This document shows positions 59,217-64,000 of a DNA stretch of 64,000 nt, piece by piece. The first letter of the stretch is position 1. Each line of letters opens with the position of its first letter. The stretch is from Ganaspis brasiliensis. Lineage: Eukaryota > Arthropoda > Insecta > Hymenoptera > Figitidae. Position numbers and translations under genes: made by a program. The notes under the pieces are model-generated. The model searched no databases. It saw only the letters and a program-made list of their open reading frames with translations, and was not told the DNA's origin. Location of the stretch: the NCBI GenBank assembly GCA_037103525.1, contig JAZKLR010000566.1, positions 1,054,001 through 1,118,000 on the forward strand. The letters are read 5' to 3'.

Positions 59217-59508
59217 TAAAAAATATAAATATAAAATATTAATGAATATTAATGAAAAATAAAATAAAGAATTGATTCTGAAAATAATGTAATTATTTAA
59301 AAAGCTGTCTTACTTACCTGATGATGAACTTGTGTGGGCTGAAAATCTCCGTATCCTTCCCAAATAACAAGACCATCTCGTTCTTCGTAAAAACGAATTT
59401 GAATATCGTCTTTTGGTACTTTATCACAAAGAAGAATCATTTCTAATCCACCTCCGACTGATGCACAATAATGACTTAGTTTATGAATAGAAAGAGTGCA
59501 CGTTGCCT
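25113..59508 (-). CDS. dl: dorsal, Rel/NF-kB transcription factor, isoform A, 3' part (7 exons)
   Basis: Toll-pathway transcription factor, held in the cytoplasm by Cactus and acting in the nucleus in dorsoventral patterning and immunity. Coding exons in transcript order are 59508-59318, 49489-49351 (or 49357), 34712-34629, 31379-31229, 29038-28791, 27925-27765 and 25235-25113. With donor 49351 they total 1,097 nt, i.e. 2 carried bases plus 365 codons with the stop. The first exon is the Rel IPT dimerisation domain, the third holds a KPKRK nuclear-localisation signal where Dorsal has its RRKR, and the rest is a low-similarity Pro/Gln/Ser-rich transactivation tail ending NEMYRPNILD. The DNA-binding N-terminal Rel domain lies beyond the right edge. 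Class is Dorsal/Dif rather than Relish: no ankyrin repeats are seen. Confidence is high for the Rel exons and good for the tail exons, which rest on splice-phase agreement. Confidence 0.9.
25350..25450 (+). repeat. Dispersed repeat fragment (CACCTGAAGTTTG family)
   Basis: CATTCATTCTTGTCTGTCCG, CACCTGAAGTTTGTCAC and TTTGAAAAAATGTAT recur at 49615-49700 and, weakly, at 51925-52000. Confidence 0.5.
25740..27571 (+). repeat. AT-rich dispersed family, array 5, ending in a GC hairpin
   Basis: Lies in the last dorsal A intron. Same word order as the other arrays. Ends with TTTTAAATGACCAACAGCAA, then a CGCGCGC-TTGT-GCGCGCG hairpin (27541-27558), TTAATGTTG and CTAG at 27568-27571 followed by T. A short GC hairpin about ten bases before CTRR is what Helitron 3' ends look like, so a Helitron-like origin is possible. 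Confidence 0.6.
27765..27925 (-). CDS. dl: dorsal A exon: transactivation tail, part 3
   Basis: 161 nt, acceptor TTTTTTGTTTAG, donor GTAAGT, ends phase 0. Encodes LDYKENTSMMDLDNQQFLTP, PTNNRTLELINAILDGNTFS and QEFDNSLQITAPA. The acidic-hydrophobic pattern (MMDLDN, FDNSLQI) is typical of an activation surface. Recognised from splice sites and phase. Confidence 0.83.
27926..28790 (-). other. dorsal A intron
   Basis: AT-rich, with long A-rich runs on the + strand from 28380 to 28720. No element ends or conserved blocks seen. Confidence 0.5.
28791..29038 (-). CDS. dl: dorsal A exon: transactivation tail, part 2
   Basis: 248 nt, acceptor CTACTTTTTCAG, donor GTGAGT. Product starts PEHSPESHSPSRMSYNIPLD and contains RYKFPATVQPDSEQPQPLTF and MANNVPFERVESIYATPNEL: Ser/Pro/Gln-rich with no globular domain, as expected for a Rel activation region. 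Phase in and out agrees with the neighbours. A fold-back element copy lies just upstream in the adjacent intron (29096-29330). Confidence 0.83.
29096..29330. mobile_element. Fold-back MITE, copy 1 (GATGCGATA/GAAGAAAGG family)
   Basis: Left TCGCATGAAGAAAGGAACCT faces right GGTCCCTTTATCATATCGCG. Internal TTTTAGGTTATGTTCAGTGA and CACAAACATAACCTACAATT are also inverted. About 80% similar to the copy at 31879-32133 in the next intron. Confidence 0.75.
29331..31030 (-). other. dorsal A intron, A-rich
   Basis: Dominated by GAAAAAATTAAAAA-like irregular A-rich sequence. Nothing structured recognised. Confidence 0.5.
31059..31094. promoter_or_regulatory. Paired CGCATGCG sites (NRF-1/Ewg-like)
   Basis: CTCGCGCATGCGTAG and GCACGCATGCGCGTT form an inverted pair about 12 bases apart and match the GCGCANGCGC consensus of NRF-1/Erect wing. 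They are among the few CpG-dense sites in the window, 135 bp from a dorsal exon. Confidence 0.4.
31229..31379 (-). CDS. dl: dorsal A exon: transactivation tail, part 1
   Basis: 151 nt (2 + 49 codons + 2). Acceptor TGGTATTTTAG and donor GTGAGT. Reads FKTLDYGLQEYIKVEMDRSP, then a Pro/Asn/Ser-rich segment APINDRISPNPHCAGPSSPQ and HLMSFRTYQ. The YIKVEMD block resembles a SUMO consensus (IKVE: hydrophobic-Lys-x-Glu), a modification site known in Dorsal; that last point is inference. Confidence 0.82.
31879..32133. mobile_element. Fold-back MITE, copy 2 (GATGCGATA/GAAGAAAGG family)
   Basis: Left TGATGCGATACGAAGAAAGG faces right CCTTTCTTCATATCGCG. Better preserved ends than copy 1. Confidence 0.8.
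32134..33893 (-). other. dorsal A intron, with TA microsatellite
   Basis: Holds a TA microsatellite at about 32347-32385. The rest is AT-rich and unremarkable; a TTTATTTATTTATT run precedes the next element. Confidence 0.5.
33894..34079. mobile_element. 186-bp MITE with AAACTTCCCGAA ends
   Basis: Left AAACTTCCCGAA, right TTCGGGAAGTTT. Inner GGAATGTAGAGTTCCTAAAG faces TTAGAAATTCTACATTCC. A small hairpin-type element; single copy here. Confidence 0.7.
34629..34712 (-). CDS. dl: dorsal A exon: nuclear localisation signal
   Basis: 84 nt, acceptor ...GTTCATAG and donor GTGAGT. It encodes NNDGIFKPKRKSPMDLMSEN then LGQIPEK with an Arg split onto the next exon. The KPKRK cluster sits just after the Rel domain, where Dorsal, Dif and c-Rel carry their nuclear signal and where Cactus/IkB contacts are made. 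Too short to be found by open-frame length; supported by phase on both sides. Confidence 0.85.
34713..38139 (-). other. dorsal large intron, right part
   Basis: AT-rich intron with no coding sequence. Notable sites: AGACGATA-CGT-TATCGTCT hairpin at about 35371-35389, a C-run at about 37820-37834, and GCCACTAGGTGGC (about 37937-37949), which resembles a CTCF core. Confidence 0.5.
38141..38477. mobile_element. TTAA MITE, GGGCATGTG family, copy 1
   Basis: Flanked by TTAA at 38136-38139 and 38478-38481. Arms contain AAGGTCTCTCTGACCCAAGT facing ACTTGGGTCAGAGAGACCTT. The left end has lost about 30 bp relative to the right. Confidence 0.8.
39225..40346. mobile_element. 1.1-kb fold-back element in dorsal intron
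   Basis: Left TTCTTGATGACTAGTAATTC faces right GAATTGCTAGTCATCAAGA. Further matching inverted blocks are at 39439-39500/40117-40170 and at 39555-39620/39905-39965 (CTTGATACGACTGATAGAAT). Arms total about 450 bp each with several indels. Centre is near 39770. No coding sequence. Confidence 0.75.
40376..40449 (+). mobile_element. tRNA-derived SINE head or tRNA pseudogene
   Basis: Box A TGGCGTAGTGG (40384-40394) and perfect box B GGTTCGATTCC (40428-40438) with a sound T-arm GCGGG/CCCGC. The anticodon loop looks like CTCTTAG, hinting at a Lys(CTT) ancestor, but the anticodon stem does not pair. The acceptor halves (GGTCTCC and ATGGGTT) are not complementary, so it is not a working tRNA. Confidence 0.6.
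40450..40840. other. Sequence after the tRNA-like head
   Basis: Contains repeated CATATRA/CACATACGA/CATGAGTTT words, perhaps the body of the same SINE. Extent not defined. Confidence 0.35.
41152..41517. mobile_element. TTAA MITE, GGGCATGTG family, copy 2
   Basis: TTAA at 41148-41151 and 41518-41521. Starts GGGCTTGTGATGG and ends CCACCACATGCCC. Arms of about 150 bp contain AAGGTCTCTCAGACCCGAAT and its inverse. Both ends carry TGACGTCA-type words. Confidence 0.85.
41930..43090 (-). repeat. AT-rich dispersed family, array 6 (- orientation)
   Basis: GAAAATAATTGAAATTTGAA and AATGACAAAAATAATTGA words, i.e. the complement of the arrays in mle. Inside the 5.95-kb insertion. Confidence 0.65.
43200..47489. 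mobile_element. CAGGCCTCATACTCA-ended element, third layer
   Basis: Perfect 15-bp inverted ends CAGGCCTCATACTCA (43200-43214) and TGAGTATGAGGCCTG (47475-47489). Subterminal AGTGGCAAAAAAGTGGCA-like repeats on both sides. 4.3 kb because it contains the next layer. Confidence 0.75.
44149..47273 (-). mobile_element. 3-kb GGGATCACAGG element, copy 2, fourth layer
   Basis: Ends CAGGTATCACTGGACC and ACCTGTGATCCCTG. Inverted relative to the copy at 2764-5787, with matching blocks such as AATCGATAGAAAATCCCCAT (or complement) near both AGGGGAAATAGG ends and TGGAGCCCGCAAGC/GCTTGCGGTCTCCA. Interior 44510-46670 is the AT word family. Confidence 0.7.
47984..49489 (-). CDS. dl: dorsal isoform B terminal exon (read-through of the isoform A donors)
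   Basis: From acceptor TTTTTCAG at 49490-49497 the frame stays open for 501 codons to TGA at 47984-47986. It first finishes the Rel domain (YAISFRTPKYDNTEIKEPVK, then the NIQLKLKS strand), then continues GRPAFWSLRKAFARKKTDYS. It ends in a conserved-looking block with PPLPPKRIRK (basic, possible nuclear signal), a Lys-rich stretch near LFSKLFAKKQKKDK, and a terminal ELTEAENYALYTAMAPHATA / EMSFYYSPVEGGK motif. This matches the alternative dorsal-B C-terminus known from Drosophila and other insects, made by not using the isoform A donor. It lacks the KPKRK exon of isoform A. Base composition is clearly richer in GC than the flanks. No AATAAA was found downstream; only a TATAAA variant at 47861-47866. 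Confidence 0.92.
   Translation of the reverse strand, partial: YAISFRTPKYDNTEIKEPVKVNIQLKLKSKDQYGPSLDFEMLPLGTGRPAFWSLRKAFARKKTDYSAFDKLLSSDTTSPLSHSNPKISPNLDQFNNNDLNLKRSLDKFSALRALNDLYNVRNNLETQNELVGVRPSKQMDPKKSIDKYIDLENNEIRLQQRGDSIKEPGDNDAKLIGLEILQNSNQAQNINLETGVESSPKFQWLNNSEVGKWVEKSQEFQKTAETNQKVSDDRSLNELLSQVAELDQIYEDTHNKLLNSGVKNSDEVDFRDNMTYTSLQMAMKNPIELFDFNEEKRDYDDVPVCSPIISIAPAPLPAKRDVDFEERLPPLPPKRIRKTNSMTILPRSGATQTPMEVESTLGIAAPNKNLPSPPGTLPKQAKQGLFSKLFAKKQKKDKDSCVSPTTGSNRSLNVMGSFSSLKNDELEIAHQLPRPSMASVTSVRSLKLDGDESPPYGVELTEAENYALYTAMAPHATASEFDEMSFYYSPVEGGKILTKDT
49349..49357 (-). promoter_or_regulatory. dl: Tandem alternative 5' splice sites deciding dorsal A versus B
   Basis: In dorsal sense the sequence TTAG/GTACAG/GTAGAC holds two GT donors six bases apart (after 49357 and after 49351). 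Both preserve frame to exon 34712. Using neither gives isoform B. Neither site is a strong match to the GTAAGT consensus, which fits alternative use. Confidence 0.7.
49351..49489 (-). CDS. dl: dorsal exon: end of Rel domain, isoform A form
   Basis: Same acceptor as the isoform B exon but ending at one of two tandem donors. It encodes the last beta strands of the IPT domain (RTPKYDN, EPVKVNIQLKLKSKDQYGPS, LDFEMLPL). Both donors end in phase 1, matching the two bases that open exon 34712-34629, so the product reads ...LPLGT-A-NNDGIFK or ...LPL-A-NNDGIFK. Confidence 0.88.
49490..51185 (-). other. dorsal intron, after the isoform B exon
   Basis: AT-rich. 49615-49900 is a dispersed repeat also seen at 25350 and 51928-52150. 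No coding sequence; the small frames here are noise. Confidence 0.5.
51190..53110. repeat. Degenerate direct duplication, unit about 1 kb
   Basis: 51190-52150 and 52255-53110 share ordered blocks (TTTATAATTTATTCCTCTTT / TTTATAATTTATTCCTATTT; TAGAAGTTGGAAATTTTTTA / TAGAAGTTTGGAATTTTTTA; GAATGGTTTATTATCAAT / GAATGGTTTGTTATAAAT). Strongly diverged. Confidence 0.5.
53280..54910 (+). repeat. AT-rich dispersed family, array 8 (+ orientation)
   Basis: TTTTTCAATTATTTT, TTTCTTCAATTTTTAATTATT and related words. A sub-block with TAATTATCGTAAATTTCAA and CTTCCAGTCTTTTCTCC-like words repeats three times at 53880-54340. Confidence 0.6.
55335..57863. repeat. 2.5-kb palindrome with long arms in dorsal intron
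   Basis: Left arm from ATATCTTAAATTTTC at 55335; right arm ends GAAAATTTAAGATAT at 57863; centre near 56600. The outer 330 bp of the arms are almost identical (for example GTACTCTAAAAAAAAATTGC / GCAATTTTTTTTTTAGAGTA). Similarity falls toward the centre. The arms themselves are built of TTCTAGAATAAATTCCAGAA-like words. No coding sequence. Confidence 0.85.
57864..59317 (-). other. dorsal intron between palindrome and IPT exon
   Basis: Mostly featureless. 58768-58900 has two TAGGTACTAAGTTA-like words flanking CCGCCATTTTGGATTCGCCA, related to 23595-23640. TA microsatellite at about 59170-59210. Confidence 0.5.
59170..59210. repeat. TA microsatellite
   Basis: About 20 TA units, within an A/T-only stretch of about 150 bp starting near 59060. 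Confidence 0.85.
59318..59508 (-). CDS. dl: dorsal exon: first part of Rel dimerisation (IPT) domain
   Basis: Acceptor TTTTTTACAG (59509-59518 in sense) and donor GTAAGT at 59317-59312. The exon carries 2 bases of a split codon and then 63 codons: ATCTLSIHKLSHYCASVGGG, the GLEMILLCDKVPKDDIQIRF strand-loop typical of Rel IPT domains, and WEGYGDFQPTQVHHQ. The KVPKDDI/RFYEE and GYGDF blocks are hallmark Dorsal/c-Rel residues. It joins in phase 0 to YAISFRTP at 49489. Confidence 0.95.
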
Positions 59509-61385
59509 CTGTAAAAAATTTAATTCATTCATTATTATCCCTATTAATTTAATTCATTTTAAGTATAATTTCATGGTGTCTATAGTGAATAATCATTTTG
59601 AATTTTCAGGCAAATTCTCGGATTGTAAACTACAATTTTCCAAAATTTGTTTGCTTTTTAATACTAATAATACTTTTTAAATATTAAGGGGTTTGAATAA
59701 AATATTAAGAATAGCTTCAATAATAACTACAAAAACAAAATAAGAAAAAAAATTATTTAAAAAATTTAAATCATCCGACATATTAGAAAAAAAAAAGAAA
59801 AAAGTCAACAAAAAATAGAGAATTGACAGAAAAAGTAAAAAATAGATACTGGATAAATAAACAAAAGTGAAAACATTTAATGAACAATAAAAAAAAAATG
59901 AAAACCTTAAAAAAATCTAACAAATTATGAAAAAATGATAAAATTACAAAAACTGTTAAAAGCATTATAGCAAAAATAAGAAAGTTCGAAATAAATTTAA
60001 TAATCGACTTTAAAATGGGAAAATTAAAAAGAAAAAAATAATTGAAAAATCTACAAAAAATAAATAAATTTTTTACAAATGAAAAAGTCCAGAAAATTAT
60101 TAAGAAAATAGTCGGAAAATTTAGACAGATGGTTATAATGTCGAAAAATAACAGATAGTTGAAGAAAAAGTGCTTAATAGTTTTTGTATTGTTTGTATTG
60201 TAAAAAAATAAAATTTAAAGAATCAAGAATAAAAATATATTGAAGAGTAGAAAGAAGATTTATCCAAAAAATGAAAATATTTGCGGATATGTTTTTTCAA
60301 ATTAAGAAATAATAATGAAAAAAACTTCGAAAAAATTGTCTAAAAAATTAAGGAAAAAAACAATAAATAAATTTGTATTTAAATTGAAAAATTAAATAAA
60401 AAGAGTTAAAACATTTTTGAGAAAAGGACAATATATTTTTTAAGAAATAGAAAAATGACAAAATGAGAAATTTATTATAAGATCAAATTTATAGGAAATA
60501 TAAAAAAAGAAAAAGAGTTTCCAAAAATAACAATTTTTAGAAAATTATTCCCAAAATGTAGAAAATTAAAAAATAATGTGGAAACAACTTTAAAAAAAGA
60601 GAAATTTGTTCAAAATATTAATATATTTTTAAATCAATTCTGACAATAACTTTTTTTTTGTCTAAATCATAAAATTTATCAATTGTATAAAACAGAAAAT
60701 AAAATTTCGAAAAATTAAGCAAATTTACAAAAAATAAGTAATTATAAAAATAAATCATAAAATTGAAGAAAAAGTTGTATTTTTATGAAAATAAATAAAA
60801 TTTCCTAAACATTTAAACGCCAAAATTGAATAAGATAAACTGAAAATTAAAGAAAATCTATAACTCGAAAATAAATGTTTGAAAGAAGGAAAAAATTAAT
60901 GATGAAGTTAGAATATGAGAAAGATTGTAAATATTTGAAGTAAAATAAAATGAAATGAAATAGAATTAATTTTTGACTATTGAAATTCAAATTAATTGAA
61001 ATTTTAAAAGTTTGAATAAATTAAAGTTTGATTTAATTGTCGTTTGGGATTGTTTTTAAATCAGAATGACTTGAAATTATTAAAAATTGAATATTATTTT
61101 TTACTTTCTTTCTACACAAGATTTTTTAGATCTTTCTCAGTGGTTTTTTTCTTACACTACTAAACAATTTTTAATTTAATTTTGTAGAATTACATAGTGG
61201 GCCAGGAGACCCAGTTTTCTGGCCAAAGGACGACTTTTTCAACTTTATCTTTTGTTAATTAGTGATATTTCTGGAATCTATTCCATAAATTATTCAGTAA
61301 TTTGTAAAAATCTGATACGTTAATGACTATGTAAAGTTTAAAAATATTTAAAAAATTTTCCTGTAGTTTTCGTTGATTTATTCTT
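59509..61385 (-). other. dorsal intron upstream of IPT exon, A-rich
   Basis: Irregular A-rich sequence on the + strand. A short less AT-rich patch at 61197-61240 (GTGGGCCAGGAGACCCAG) has no recognised identity. No upstream Rel-domain exon is visible. Confidence 0.5.
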
Positions 61386-61389
61386 TATT

Positions 61390-62540
61390 TTTGAAAATAG
61401 AGTTAATAAAAAAAATGACAAAAAATAATTCAAATTTGAAAAAAAATTGTAAAATGATAAAACTATAGTTGAAAAATTGATTAAAAATAAAAAAATTGTA
61501 GACAAAATTTGAAAAATTGAAACCAAATAATTGAAATTTGAAGAAAATAAATGAAAATTTTCAAAAATAATTGAAGTTACAAGAAAATAATATTAAAGAA
61601 TGACAAAAAAAAAAATTAAAATTTGTAGTACAATAATTGAGATGTTGACGAAATAATTAAAATGTGAAGAAACCAATTGAATAATGATATAAATAATTAA
61701 GAAATGCCAAAAATAACTAAAATTTGGAAAAAAAAACTTAGTAAAAAATGAGAAATATAATTCAAAAACGGAGTAAAAAATAAACAAATTAATACATTAA
61801 GGGCATGTGATGATAATGCTAAATTTGTCCGTAAACTTTCTCTTAAAGTACTCAATGTTTTGACACCAAACTTTGTAGAATTACTCAAAACACCATTTGA
61901 ATGGTCTCTCTGACCCAATTTTGTTTCATTTTTGTCTTTAAACTAAATATTTTTCAAATTTACTTTTTTTTCAAAATTTTCCAAAAATTGTAAAATTGAA
62001 AAAAAAATTAGTTTAAAGATAAAAATGAAATAAATTTGGGTCAGAGAGACCATTCTAATGGTATTTTGAGTAATTCTACAAAGTTTGGTGTCAAAACATT
62101 GAGTACTTTAAGAGAAAGTTTACGGACAAATTTAGCATTATCATCACATGCCCTTAATTGAAAAATTGTATACAACAATTGAAAAATTAACGATATAATT
62201 GAAATGTGAAGAAACTAATGGAATAATGACATAAATAATTGAAAGCTGGTGTAGAAATAAAAAATTTATAGATAATAATTAAAAAATTGAAAAATATTAG
62301 AAGTTTGAGAAAAATAATTGAAAGTTGAAGAAATGAATTGAAGTTTGAAGAAAATAATTGAAATTTGTGGAAAATAATTCTAAAATGTTAAAAATAATAG
62401 AAATATGAAGAAAATAATTTTAAAATGACAAAAATACTTGAATAATGACAAAAGTAATTGAAATTTGAAGAAAATAATTAAAAAATAACAAAAGTAAATT
62501 GAAACTTGTGTAGAAAATTTAAATATTCATGACAATAATT
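61390..62540 (-). repeat. AT-rich dispersed family, array 9 (- orientation)
   Basis: GAAAATAATTGAAATTTGAA-type words interrupted at 61801-62153 by a TTAA MITE. Ends in a run of A at about 62540. Confidence 0.65.
61801..62153. mobile_element. TTAA MITE, GGGCATGTG family, copy 3
   Basis: TTAA at 61797-61800 and 62154-62157. Starts GGGCATGTGATGATAATGC and ends GCATTATCATCACATGCCC: perfect 19-bp inverted ends. Arms include TGGTCTCTCTGACCCAATTT facing AAATTTGGGTCAGAGAGACC. Confidence 0.9.
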
Positions 62541-63054
62541 AAAAAAAAAAAAAAAAAAAAAATGACTGCTCCCATCAAATAAAACTATTATTAAAATTAA
62601 TTTCACCAAATTTTGAAAGATCCATTTTCCAGAAAAAATTAAGTTTAACTAAAATTTCGTTGTCAAATAATAATTATTTTTAACATTTGATGTTCTTTTT
62701 TTTAATTCAATGAACAATTGCAATTGTCATCTAATTCTGACAAATGATAGCTTATTCTTCTCGTTGAATCATTCTCTACAATTTTATTTCTTGGGTTTTG
62801 TTAAATAATATTTTGTTTAAAAGTTATTAAAAAAATATAATTTGTTCTTTATGTATTTTTTAAACAGAATATTATTTAAAAAAATTTAACAAATAAAATT
62901 GTTGAGAATGTTTTAAAGAGAAAAATAAGTTATTATTTGTCAGAATTGGTAGGTAATTATAGGTAAAAAAACTAAAAAGAATAGTAATATTAAATCTCTG
63001 ATATACCTTTAAAATATTGTTTTAGAGACAAAAAATCGTTTTCAGGTAGATTCG
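62541..63054 (-). other. dorsal intron, AT-rich
   Basis: Nothing recognised apart from poly(A) at its start. Confidence 0.45.
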
Positions 63055-63297
63055 TGTACTAAAACTTCACTTATTTTAACCCGGTCCACGCAAATCCGTG
63101 AGAAAAGTCGAACTTATTTTAACTTCCACGTAGTTATAGACAACTTCTCTGATTGGCTGATTCAATTCGCAGCAACCAATGAAAATATTAGTTAATTTTG
63201 ATTGGTCGCCAAGTTAAAAAAAGTGAGACTTCGAATTGTTAAAATAAATGCGACTTCAAATAATCAAGACTTTAAATAAGTGAAGTTTCAGCGTACA
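63055..63297. mobile_element. MITE with AAACTTCACTTATTT ends
   Basis: Left GTACTAAAACTTCACTTATT, right AAATAAGTGAAGTTTCAGCG. The core 63111-63265 is the inverse of the element at 6059-6205, including TTCGCAGCAACCAATGAAAA. Confidence 0.75.
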
Positions 63298-63379
63298 TCA
63301 TACCTTGAAACTTTGCAATTTTTTATTCAAACCAAAAAGCTTTCTTATTTTGTTTGGTAGCTTTAAATACACGCTTCCA

Positions 63380-64000
63380 AGCTGTATAATAATTTCTTAA
63401 TTATCATTTAAATTCATGAAGATATAGACTAAAGATCATAAACATTTTTTATTCTTTCATTGATTTTTCAACTTCAAAGCTAATTTAAATCTCTTATCTT
63501 TATAAAATTGTATTTTCTTTCAATGTACATAAAAAATAAATGCAGTTTTAATGGACCCAAGATTAAATAAAATTCGATTTAGTCAAATTTATTCCACTTT
63601 TAATTTTATAGTAACATCATTAAATTTTGACTGTATGAAGAGTTTTTCATCATTTTCTTTCTGGTATTCGTAATTTTAAATATTTTTCAATTTTTATATA
63701 TTTTTGCAATGATCAAAAACACTTTTCAAAGTTTAAAAATTATCTAATAGTACCTAATATTAATTTTATTAAATAATGTTACATGTATTTATTAGATGAT
63801 TCTTAAATATTTGACAATTGTATCTTAGTATTGCAAAAATGCATAAAAATTGAAAAAAAGGCAAAATTATGAATACGAGGAAGAAAATAATTAAAAACTC
63901 TTCATAAAGTCAAAATTTAATGATTTTTTATTTTTATAATTTTTGGTCTATATCTTCATGAATTTAAATGATAATAAAGAAATTCTTATTCTATACAACT
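63380..64000. repeat. Fold-back sequence reaching the window edge
   Basis: Left AAATTCATGAAGATATAGAC (63411-63430) faces right GTCTATATCTTCATGAATTT (63946-63965). A second pair is ATTAAATTTTGACTGTATGA and TCATAAAGTCAAAATTTAAT. Arms about 300 bp, centre near 63690. May continue past the edge. Confidence 0.7.

Noticed and set aside
59509..64000. Upstream dorsal exon with the DNA-binding loop
   Set aside because: No RFRYxCE-type sequence seen in any - strand frame; likely beyond the right edge.

Overview
The window is very AT-rich nuclear DNA from an animal, almost certainly an insect. It holds the 3' parts of two recognisable intron-containing genes that converge tail to tail. One is maleless (mle, the DHX9/RNA helicase A orthologue) on the + strand, and the other is dorsal (dl, Rel/NF-kB) on the - strand. 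The dorsal C-termini, especially the long second C-terminus (isoform B type), look hymenopteran to me, but that placement is from memory and only moderately sure. Protein coding makes up only about 5.5 kb of the 64 kb.

Layout. 1-6278: intron sequence upstream of the first visible mle exon, mostly repeats. 6279-19948: four mle coding exons (helicase core; HA2; OB-fold region; OB-fold end plus RGG tail). The two dsRNA-binding domains lie off the left edge. 19949-25112: 3' UTRs and a plain AT-rich intergenic stretch. 25113-59508: seven dorsal coding segments read right to left. They start with the Rel dimerisation (IPT) domain at 59318-59508 and a shared exon at 49489. The transcript then either splices out at a pair of donors (49351 or 49357) into five further exons (isoform A), or reads through the donors to a stop at 47984 (isoform B). 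The DNA-binding half of the Rel domain and the start codon lie off the right edge. 59509-64000: dorsal intron.

All splice phases agree. The mle exons sum to 961 codons including the stop. The dorsal A exons sum to 365 codons plus 2 carried bases, and the B terminal exon is an uninterrupted 502 codons including the stop.

The rest is dominated by repeats. These include a dispersed AT-rich family built from TTCAATTATTTTCTTCAA-like words in both orientations; several fold-back elements with long inverted repeats, some in TTAA duplications; a four-layer nest of elements at 40841-47741; a 2.5-kb palindrome at 55335-57863; and a 357-392 bp tandem array at 11884-12764 whose unit junctions carry a hammerhead-ribozyme-like core. 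The array is the observation most worth testing. No rRNA, CRISPR, prokaryotic or viral gene was found.
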